64,000 bases of DNA from Girardinichthys multiradiatus (Eukaryota; Chordata; Actinopteri; Cyprinodontiformes; Goodeidae), in contig NC_061800.1 of assembly GCF_021462225.1 (NCBI RefSeq), positions 1,612,001 to 1,676,000 on the forward strand, in the 5' to 3' direction. Positions within the stretch are counted from its first letter, which is position 1. Each line of letters begins with the position of its first letter. The notes beneath the pieces are model-generated. The model searched no databases. It was not told the DNA's origin and saw only the letters and a list, made by a program, of their open reading frames with translations. The translations under genes and the position numbers were made by a program. Positions 31,501 through 43,500 of the stretch are shown here, one piece after another.

Positions 31501-34500
31501 TCCCCCAAATTATTGGATGGATTTCGCTTAACAATCCTCCCTAGGCTGGGGTTCTCCCTGTTACTGGTGCATATTTTCCTACCACACTTCTTCCTTCCAC
31601 TCACCCTTCTGTTAATATGCTTAGATACAGAAGTCTGTGAACAACCAGCTTCTTCAGCAATCACCTTATGTGGCGTACCTTCCTTGTGAAGGGTGTTGAT
31701 GACTCTTCTGGAGATCTGTCAAGTCAGCAGTCTTTCCCATGATTGTGTAGCCTACGACCCAGAGTGAGAGACCGTTTAAAGGCTCAGAAAACGTTTGCAG
31801 GTGTTATAAGTTAATCAGCTGATTAGGGTGTGACACTGAGTGTCCAATAATGAACATTTTGAGCTGACTGGCAAGAAATATTGCACTTTTACACAATATA
31901 AAATTTTTTTGAGATGTACCTGTATGTTTTCCAAAACAGAACCCAGGAACAGGGTTAAGTTTGGAAATGACTTGTGACAATTTAAGTCTGTATTGTAAAG
32001 GTGGACAAATGTTTCCCAAAGTAATCCCTTGTCCGTGTGGTTGTAATGTTTCGTGTATTGTGTTGCTGTCTGAAGGAGCAGAAATTATGCATGCACAGAT
32101 TAAGTTTGCTACAATGTGCTTCATTCACCATAATTCCTTCAAAATTTTTAATTGCTGAAACTGATTGTTTTTTTGTTTTTTTTTTTCCCGATCTTATTTA
32201 CATTCTGGATTGTGTGTTTCCTCTGGTATCCAGAAATATTCTGTTTATGTCAGAGGGTTGTCAAAATATCGATATAATCGATTATTAAAACAATTCAATT
32301 CAGTTTTATTTATATAGCGCCAATTTACAACACATGTTGTCTCAAGGCAGTATTATCTAAGGAAACCCAGCAGATTGCATCCAGTCAGTGACTTGCAGCA
32401 TTCACTCCTCCCAGATGAGCATGTAGAGACAGTGGACAGTCACTGGCGTTGACTTTGCAGCAATCCCTCATACTGAGCATGCATGTAGCAACAGTGGAGA
32501 GGAAAAACTCCCTTTTAACAGGAAGAAACCTCCAGCAGAACCAGACCCAGGCTCAGTATGAGCGGCCATCTGCCACGACCGACTGGGGGTTTGAGAGAAC
32601 AGAGCAGAGACACAAAAAGAACACAGAAGCACTGATCCAGGAGTACTTTCTATGGGAAGGAAAAGTAAATGTTAATGGATGTAGCTCCTTTAGTCATTTC
32701 ATCTAGAAAGAAAGAACAGATCAACTCTGAGCCAGGTTTCAAGGTTAGAGTCTGAAAGAGAGCACAGAGTTAGTTACAGTAAAAGCTCAGTCAATTGCCA
32801 TGTCTAGGAGAGAGAAAGGGTTAAACACTAAAAGACAGGGCTATGTGGATCATCGGTAGAGGATGAGCATTAAGTTGTTGCCAGCAGAAGCTTGGACGAT
32901 GCCCCTCTCCAGAAAGGTGTCACAGGTAAACACGAGCCAGGCCAGGTGTAGCTTCTAGGAAGAGAATAGAAAGAAGAAAGTTAAAAGCTTGAATAACAGC
33001 AAATAATGCAAAATTGGAGAGTAGTGTGAGAATGTAGCAAAGAGGGTGAAAGTGGTCGTTATGTCCTCCAGCATCCGAACCCTATAGCAGCATAACTACA
33101 CAGATAGTTTCCGTTCAGATTATTTAATTAAACGGCGCTTATTTACAACAATGTCGTCTCAAGGCACCCCACAAAGGGTCCCACTGATGGTCATTGTTAT
33201 ACTAAAAACCACAAGGATTGGGATACCTCTCTCTGTCAGACTGATTATAACCATTCGAAAAGAGAAGGGGTTATACAGGTAGCAGAAATGGAGGGTGTGT
33301 TTGCACCTCAACCATAACTGAGCCGGTTTAGGCTAAACCTGACTCCCCCTTACTCCAACCAACAGGCAGGGTGGAAGGCTCCCTCCCTGATAAACTAAGC
33401 CACTCTAACTATAAGCTTTATCAAAAAGGAAAGTTTTAAGCCTAGCCTTAAAAGTAGACAGGGTGTCTGCCTCACGGGCTAAAACTGGGAGCTGGTTCCA
33501 CAGGAGAGGAGCCTGATAACTAAGGGATCTGCCTCCCATTCTACTCCTAGAGACTCTAGGAACCACCAGTAAACCTGCAGTCTGAGAACGAAGTGCCGTG
33601 TTAGGAACATATGGACCAATCAGATTTCTGATGTATGATGGAGCTAGATCATTAAGGGCTTTATATGTGAGGAGGAGAATTTTAAATTCTATTTTAGATT
33701 TAACAGGGAGCTAATGAAGGGAAGCTAAAATAGGAGAAATATAATCTCTCTTTTTAATTTTCATCAGAACTCTTGCTGCAGCATTTTGAATCAGCTGAAG
33801 GCGTTTAACTGCATTTTGTGGACATCCTGATAGTAAAGAATTACAATAGTCCAGCCTTGAAGTAACAAATGCATCGGCTAGTTTTTCAGCGTCACTCCTG
33901 GATAGGATTTTTATTTCTAATTTTGGCAATGTTCCGGAGATGAAAGAAGGAAATCCTAGAAACCTGTTTAATATGGGATTTAAATGACATGTCCTGGTCA
34001 AAAATAACACCAAGGTTTTTTACTTTATTATCAGAGGTCAATTTATTGCCATCCAGGTTAAGTGATTGACTAAGCAGTTTCTTTTTTAAAGACTCCAGTC
34101 CAAAGACGACAACTTCTGTCTTGTCTGAATTTAGAAGCAAAAAATTTAAAGTCATCCAACTTTTTATATCTTCAAGACATGCTTGTAGTCCATCTAACTG
34201 GTTGGGCTCATCAGGATTTATGGATAAGTAAAACTGAGGATCATCAGCGTAACAGTGAAAATTTATCCCATGCTGCCTAATAATTTGACCTATTGGAAGC
34301 ATATATATAGTAAAGAGAATTGGCCCAAGTACTGAACCCTGTGGTACTCCACAATTAACCCTGGAGTTTAAAGATGATTTATCATTTACATGAACAAACT
34401 GGAATCTGTCAGACAGATAAGATTTAAACCAGCCTAGCGCTGTTCCCCTGATCCCTACAGCATATTCCAGCCTTTCTAAGAGAATTTTGTGATCGACTGT

Positions 34501-37500
34501 ATCAAATGCAGCACTGAGATCTAACAGAACCAGAACAGACACAAGTCCATTATCTGAGGCCATAAGAATATCATTAGTGACTTTCAGCAGAGCTGTTTCA
34601 GTGCTATGATTAGCTCTGAAGCCTGACTGAAACTCTTCAAACAGGTCATTGCTGTATAAATGCTCACACATTTGATTAGCAACTGTTTTCTCAAGAATTT
34701 TAGATAAGAATGGAAGATTGGATATAAGTCTGTAATTTTTCAAGTCATCTCGATCAAGCGAAGGTTTTCTAAGTAAAGGTTTAATTACAGCTAACTTAAA
34801 AGCCTGTGGTACATATCCATTTACTAAAGATAGATTAATCATATCTAAAATGGGGCTGGTAATCAGAGGGAACACTTCCTTAAATAATTTGGTTGGGATT
34901 GGGTCTAACATACAAGTTGAAGGTTTAGATGAAGCTAATATTTCTGATAACTCAGGAAGCTTCACAGGATCAAAACAGTCCAAACACAAATCAGGTTCTG
35001 CAGTTATTTCCAATGTTGTCTCACTTGTTGAGGATGAAGTAATCATCTTTGGGAGTATGTCAAAGATTTTCTTTTTAATAGAATAAATTTTATTTAAGAA
35101 GAATCCCATAAAGTCATGGCTGGTAAGAGCTAAGGGAATGGATGGCTCAACAGAGCTATGACTCTGTGTAAGTTTAGCAACTGTACTAAAGAGAAACCTA
35201 TGATTATTCTTGTTCTCTTCTATTAATGATGAGAAATAAGCTGTTCTAGCTTGGCGAAGTGTCTTTTTATACAACAGTAGGCTATTTTTCCAGATTAAGT
35301 AGGAATCCTCTAGGTGTGTAGAGCGCCATTTTCTCTCCAATTTTCTAACATTGTGCTTTAAAGTATGCAGCTCTGAATTAAACCAAGGAGCTAGCCTCCT
35401 ATGAATGATTACCTTCTTTTTCAATGGGGCTTCATTGTCTAATGCATCACGCAATGATGAAGAAACACTATGAACAAAAGAATCAATTTGTGAAGGGGCA
35501 GAAACAGAATTATTGCCCTCCACTGTGCTTTTCAGTGATAATGAGGAAATTAAAAGTGGAACAGATTCTTTAAAGGTTGTTACAGCATCGCCTGATAATG
35601 ATCTACTATAATGAAATTTTCTTTCAGGTGTGGAGTACTCGGTTAAATTAAACTCAAAGGTTATTAAGAAATGGTCAGACAGGACGGGGTTATGAGAAAA
35701 TATTATGTCTTTACACTCAATGCCATATGTCAGCACAAGGTCCACAGAATGAAGACAAAGGTGGGTAGGTTTGTTAATGTTTTGAGCAAAGCCAATTGAG
35801 TCTAAGATAGCATTAAAGGCTATATTTAGGCTATCACTTTCAGTGTCAGCATGAATGTTAAAATCCCCCACTATAATAACTTTATCTGTATTTAACACTA
35901 GATCAGATAAAAGGTCTGAAAACTGATCTAAAAATTGAGAGTAAGGGCCTGGTGGACGGTACAAAACAACAAACAAGAGGTTTTAGTGCTTTGCAATTTG
36001 GATGAGGAAAACTAAGGATTAAATATTCAAAAGAGTTGTAGCTATTGATTGGTCTGGGACTAATCAATAAATTGGACTGAAAGATGGTTGCTACTCCTCC
36101 TCGCCTGGTATTTCGAGGAATGTGAAAATTTAAATAAGTAGGAGTTGACTCATTTATAGTAACATAATCCTCTTGCTGCAGCCAGGTTTCTGTGAGGCAA
36201 AATAAATCAATCTGATTGTCACAAATCAGGTCACTAACTAGCAAAGTCTTTGAAGAGAGAGATCTTATGTTCAGTAGGCCACATTTAATTGTTTTATTTT
36301 TCTTTTCGGTCTGAGTTGTGTTTATTTTTATGAGATTTTCCTGATTTCCTCCTTTTAGATTATTTTTCAATCTATTGAATTTTGGCCGTGGGCGAGACAC
36401 TGTCTTAATAGGGTAAGTTCATAGATTCAAAGATACTAATTTGTGTCAAAATCGATAAAAACTGACGCATCTTAATGTGGCACTTATTCCAGCAGCAGCG
36501 CTGCAAAAACAGCCAGTTCACAGCTCCCCTCCCTGGACTGCTTCAGGAAGTTTTAATTACGGCAAACATGGCGAGTACTGCGAGAAAAAAAGCGCTAACC
36601 TCTTTAGCCAACAAGGCAAACGCAAAGCGCTCTTCTGATTCAGATGGCATGGAAAAATTGAAATGCTGAACGGTGCCACATTCTAGCTGCGCTAATGCTA
36701 CAAGGTAATGCCACGACACTGATGTTAAAGAGCAACTGCAAAAGTTCAGTAAATGCCCTGGGAGTCCCCAGAACAGAGCCAGCCTTCTTTATTATCTTGT
36801 TGAGCTTTTTTAAGTCCCTGGCTCTGATGCTGCTTCCCCAGCAGATGATGGTAGAAGAGATCACACTCTCCACAACAGACTTATAGAAGATATGCAGCAT
36901 CTTGCTGCAAACACCAAAGGACCTAAGCTTCCTCAACAAGTACAGTCTGCTCTGTCCCTTCTTGTAGATGGCTTCACAGTTACATCTCCACTCTAGTCTG
37001 TTGTCCAGGTGAACACCGAGGTATTTATACTCCTCCACCATCTCCACCTCTTCTCCTATAATGGAAATAGTGTTGGATCTATTCCTGTTTCTCTTAAAAT
37101 CTACAGTCATGTCATTTAACTAATTTGGTATTGGAATAATCGTTAACTGGAGTGTACAGATTTTAAAACAAGCTGGAAAAAACAACCCACTCAGAGCAGG
37201 GCAGTAATTACACCAAACCACCAAAACTGCACAAGAAACATACATTTAGCATTTTAGATGAAAAACTTTGTCTGTAAATATGCTTGATCCAGAACTCTTC
37301 AAGTGGCATAGCTTTAGCTTCACCTGATCAAAACTCTGTAAAAAAAAATCTTCAATTAAGGACCTTTTGCAGGCCCATCATGATAGCCCCACCCTAAATC
37401 TTTACCGTTAGCGGTCGCACAGGGAAGGACGTGGGAGCAGACTCAGCGCACGCGCTACACCCAACGTGAAAACCAAACAGAGCCTAATTTCAGTGTAGCG

Positions 37501-40500
37501 GCCCGCTTGTGAGAACCCTGCTAGCTGATAATAAGCCCCTTTCATAAAATAAAATGATTCTTGACAGAATCAGAGGTGCGTACTTCCATAAACGATTTTA
37601 ACACTGTTATCTTGTCTACTGTTTTGTCAAACAGGGAAGTGACTTAAATTAAACATTTTTCTAAATGAGGGCTGAATTGTTGCTTACTTATTGGTTTCCC
37701 CTGAATAAACAAAGTTAAAATATTGTCATATTGTAACTTTATAATTTTTTTCTGAACTAGAAATAACCCTGTGCCTTCAAAAAATTATTTGCTGCGGTAT
37801 CACAAAAGGAATTGAGTTTTTCTCATAGTAGTGATTTGAATGAGAAACGTTTGCATCGTGACAACCTTACTATGTTAGCTCTGGCCCCGACTCACATAGG
37901 ATGAGTCGTCATATAGCTGCTGCCTGCATCCAACATAAAATGAACTGAGGGGTGTTCAACAGTGACTGTAAGCTTTCTGTAGCATGTGTATACGTAACAT
38001 TTCTGCCAGATAACTTCAATACATGTTTGCAAACATTGGTTCTAATAAAACTGATTTTTGTCTCTGCTGCTTCAATGTAGTACATACAGGTCCTTCTCAA
38101 AAAATTAGCATATTGTGATAAAGTTCATTATTTTCCATAATGTCATGATGAAAATGTAACCATCATATATTTTAGATTCATTGCACACTAACTGAAATAT
38201 TTCAGGTCTTTATTGTCTTAATACGGATGATTTTGGCATACAGCTCATGAAAACCCAAAATTCCTATCTCACAAAATTAGCATATCATTAAAAGGGTCTC
38301 TAAACGAGCTATGAACCTAATCATCTGAATCAACAAGTTAACTCTAAACACCTGCAAAAGATTCCTGAGGCCTTTAAAACTCCCAGCCTGGTTCATCACT
38401 CAAAACCCCAATCATGGGTAAGACTGCCGACCTGACTGCTGTCCAGAAGGCCACTATTGACACCCTCAAGCAAGAGGGTAAGACACAGAAAGAAATTTCT
38501 GAACAAATAGGCTGTTCCCAGAGTGCTGTATCAAGGCACCTCAGTGGGAAGTCTGTGGGAAGGAAAAAGTGTGGCAGAAAACGCTGTACAACGAGAAGAG
38601 GTGACCGGACTCTGAAGAAGATTGTGGAGAAGGGCCGATTCCAGACCTTGGGGGACCTGCAGGAGCAGTGGACTGAGTCTGGAGTAGAAACATCCAGAGC
38701 CACCGTGCACAGGCGTGTGCAGGAAATGGGCTACAGGTGCCGCATTCCCCAGTCCTGGGCTACAGAGAAGCAGCACTGGACTGTTTCTCAGTGGTCCAAA
38801 GTACTTTTTTCGGATGAAAGCAAATTCTGCATGTCATTCGGAAATCAAGGTGCCAGAGTCTGGAGGAAGACTGGGGAGAAGGAAATGCCAAAATGCCAGA
38901 AGTCCAGTGTCAAGTACCCACAGTCAGTGATGGTCTGGGGTGCCGTGTCAGCTGCTGGTGTTGGTCCACTGTGTTTTATCAAGGGCAGGGTCAATGCAGC
39001 TAGCTATCAGGAGATTTTGGAGCACTTCATGCTTCCATCTGCTGAAAAGCTTTATGGAGATGAAGATTTCATTTTTCAGCATGACCTGGCACCTGCTCAC
39101 AGTGCCAAAACCGCTGGTAAATGGTTTACTGACCATGGTATCACTGTGCTCAATTGGCCTGCCAACTCTCCTGACCTGAACCCCATAGAGAATCTGTGGG
39201 ATATTGTGAAGAGAACGTTGAGAGACTCAAGACCCAACACTCTGGATGAGCTAAAGGCCGCTATCGAAGCATCCTGGGCCTCCATAAGACCTCAGCAGTG
39301 CCACAGGCTGATTGCCTCCATGCCACGCCACATTGAAGCAGTCATTTCTGCAAAAGGATTACCGACCAAGTATTGAGTGCATAACTGTACATGATTATTT
39401 GAAGGTTGACGTTTTTTGTATTAAAAACACTTTTCTTTTATTGGTCGGATGAAATATGCTAATTTTGTGAGATAGGAATTTTGGGTTTTCATGAGCTGTA
39501 TGCCAAAATCATCCATATTAAGGCAATAAAAGACCTGAAATATTTCAGTTAGTGTGCAATGAATCTAAAATATATGAATGTTAAATTTTCATCATTACAT
39601 TATAGAAAATAATGAACTTTATCACAATATGCTAATTTTTTGAGAAGGACCTGTAGGTGAAGTCACCTATGTACTACAAAGTCCCTGCGTATTTCTGCAT
39701 TCTGATATTTGTGGCAGGTAGGTGTGATCAGAATAACTAATCGGTGTTCTAAAGTCATAACCATTCAATTCTTTTCATTTTCACTCTTAACCAGAAATGA
39801 AATCCCTCCAAACTGAGGAAACACGTTTCATAATTAGATGTTTAATAAAAGGGGCTGGTCTCAATAGACAATTGTACACCCAGGTTGGATGCTATTCAGC
39901 TGCCTTGTTTTTTACTAACTGAAAGTCTGGTAATGAGACCCCATCCTGGGGCCTGTGCTGGTTTTTATTTGTGCCTCAGAACATACACTATAAAACATTT
40001 GAACATAAATGTTTAAAATGTTACTTTGCCTGGAGGATTAACTCAGCTTGTTTCTGCAGACAGCTGAAAGAAGAAATCTGGGATTTAAAATCAAGGTTAT
40101 TATAAAGTCATGAAGCAAACATCATAAACTGTAGAAGAATGTGAACTGAGCTTCCTGAACTATAATGCTACTCCCTCCCTGCCAGGCCTACTTTCTGAGG
40201 GTAGATGCCATGAAAGCTGAGCTGGGTTAATATAGGCCACTTTGTTCCACACTTTGTTGTTTTTACAGCATACACTGGTTTTTGGGACAAATTTTGAGAG
40301 TTTGGTTAAATAATTCTGGTCTTTAACAGACCCAATTTACCCACATCCAGACTCTTTTTGGAATGTGTTGCAGACCTGAAACACTGAACTGGATCTAGAG
40401 CCACAGACGAGATGAGCCTAATATCGTATACGCTGTACCAACTCTTTTAAATTGGCTGTTGTAATTCGGAGCAGGAACTCCTCAACCTTTTTTTGTGACA

Positions 40501-43500
40501 AAACCACGTTGTGATTGGTTTATACATTATATATATATTTATACATTCTTTTACTTCTAAGGAACCAGAACTTCTGAAGCCTTTCTTTTTTTTTTTTTTT
40601 TTTTTTACTTTAACAATGGATTAATTTCATTTCAAACATTCTACAACTTTCTTTCAATCTTGTACTTCTTTTTTTTCCTTACAGCACATTAGGACTGAAA
40701 CAATTGAGCGGATTAATGAGTGGATTAATCATGATTAATTAATTATTGATTTAACTATCAACTAATTTAGTAATGGAATATTCATTAACTGGAGTATACA
40801 GAGTCTAAAATATACAAGTTACTGAAAGAACGACACACTCAGAGCAGTAATTAGGCTTAAATTGTACAAAAAGTATACATTTTGCATTTAAGATAAAAGA
40901 TCTTGTCTGTAAATATGCTCGATCCAAAACTCTCCAAGTAGCATGTACTTGGCTTCACCTGGTCCAAATTCTGTAAAAAGTCTCCTATTAACCAACTTTT
41001 GCTATCCGATTACTAATCGAAAAAATAGTCGACAGATGAATCAATTAGCAAAATAATCCTTAGTTGCAGCCCTGCAGCATATAGCTATAACGGATATACG
41101 TTTTTTAAAGCTACAGAAGTCAACAGTTTGTGTATGTTTCTTTTGTAAATTTCTTTAAGTTGTTACAGCTGTTTTCTGTAGAATTGGCATATACCAGCAC
41201 CACATGCAGTGTGTCCTTAAAACAATCTGAGGGGAAAAAGAATAAAATAAAGGCAGTTTCTTTATGGCTACTAGATTACTATCATGAACAATAGCATCCA
41301 AAAAATCCTAACGGCATCCCTACAATCCTGGTCCTCAGGGCTCACTGTCCAGCATGTTTTAGGTGTTTCCCTGACTTAAATAAATGGGTGATTAACGGAC
41401 TTTCTGCAGCACTTGATGGAATGCTAAGAAGGTAATTAAATAATTTGTTTCAGAGGAACTGGAGCAAAGACACATATAAAACATGAAGGACAGTGGGTCC
41501 TGAGGATCAGGAGGGAAAACCACTTCATTAAACAAATCTCTCTTTCTACCTCCTCCCAACCTATCAAAATGATCCAAATTTTGGGATGGGATGCAGTGCA
41601 GAACAGAAAGAAACAGGTAAAATAGTCTCCTTATTTTCTACAGCAGGCAGGGACTGCCGACTCCCTAGAAGTACTCGAATAAAAGCAATAAACGTAATTT
41701 ATTTTATGTGGTGCTTGTTCATCCTATATCTACTGCTGCCCTGGGCAACTGCCCATATGACCCAAATCTAGAAATGCTACTGCCCCACTATGTTCCATAC
41801 CACTGGGTGTCCTTGGGTTTAAGTGTATTCAACTACTTATTGATATGGGATTAAAGAGAAAAGACACTGGGTATATATATCATGCAATGTATGTAGGAAG
41901 TACTGTGAAAACATTTAGCAGTTTTTAGAACTTTAGGTTAAACGTCACTGTGAAAACGGTGCTCACAATGTTTAGCTAAATGATGTTTGCGGTTGAAAAC
42001 ATGTAGATGTTTAGCAGAAATGTTTGCACCTTAACTCTCTGTATCAATAGAATGAAAACATGCAAAGCTGTAAATGGAAGCATTTCTATTTCCAAATAAT
42101 GAATAATATCTCCTCCACAGCTGGTTCGCTTTATGTTCAGACAAATGTTTGAAGTCCTGAGGAGGAGAGGTTGGGAGAGCAGGTAAGGATTTGGAAAAAC
42201 TGCTCTTCATTTTGATTGTAAAAGCATTTAAATAATAACTGCTAATATTTTCTCAGCGCTATTGGGAATTTTTTGGAGCTGCTGAAGTCTCATCTCCTGC
42301 AAAATGAGAATGAGGCACCCTCTGGGCTCCTGTTACACATTCTGGACCTGTACATAATTGAACTGGCAGCTGTTGGTGCAGCAGAGGTACAGCACCACCA
42401 CTATCACACATGGTACTTAAGAGTTGGTCTTAAAAACCGAAGACCCTCACATAGAATTGTTTGTGTGAAGGGTGTGTAGGTCCTGGCACGTGGAAAAAAA
42501 TAACTTTGCCCTGATAAGTCAATGAGGAAATGCTTCAAAGTACAATAATACCACACACTCAGTCCAAAGCATTTCTGGATCTGATGACATTCCAGAAGTC
42601 AAATTCAGTAATGTCTTTAAATATTAGATCCAGTATTTAATTGGTGATGATTAGTCAGGATCATAAGAAATTACATCAGCACTGGACTGTTTCAAATTTG
42701 GTACAAATGAAACTCTTTCCTTTTTTCCTTTGCAGCTCACTGCTGATCAGAACCTGACTTTTATAGAACCGTTCTGCAGGAAAGCAGCCAAAACCAAGAA
42801 GTAAGTTTTCCTGTGCATGCTTATGATGAAGAATGATATCAAAGTGAGGATTAGTTACAATTGCTTGGCATATTCTACTAAAATCATGCCAAAGTTAATT
42901 GCTGGTAGCTGAGAGGTCACAGGAAGTAGAAACTTGACTTTCTCATGCTGCACCCTGAGTGTGTCTCTTTATTATTCAGACTTTCATAGATGAGCCCTGG
43001 CACTACATCAACCTAACATAAAGCTGAAAGAGACAGGGCCAGAAGCAGCTACAGAGTTTATAACATGTTCAGAGGGAGCTGCACTCTCCAACAGCTGCAT
43101 TCACCTTTAATTCAGACTGTGCAAAAAGTAATGCAGCTGCATGCTGGAAGGACTTGCACCAAGATTCGCTTTTAAAAAACTATTTTAAAATCAGAATCTG
43201 CGAGAATGGCTCATGGTAATGGTTACGTACCTAAGTACCACCAATACCAGCTGGTTGTCTATCTGTCTCATAACAAACATCATCTCAGTGCACTTTATAA
43301 AATAAACAGATCCCCTTAATTTCCAAGTATAAAGAATCCTATTCATTCCCGAACCCATTCACAACCCAGTGAAACAGTCATTTTCAGATCCAGTTACATA
43401 TTGTCCAGTGCAACCCTTAACATCATACAGTACCATCCAAGTCATTTTATCATATCCATTGGTAAGACATGATGTTTCTAAGGAAGCTCAGCCTCTTTAA

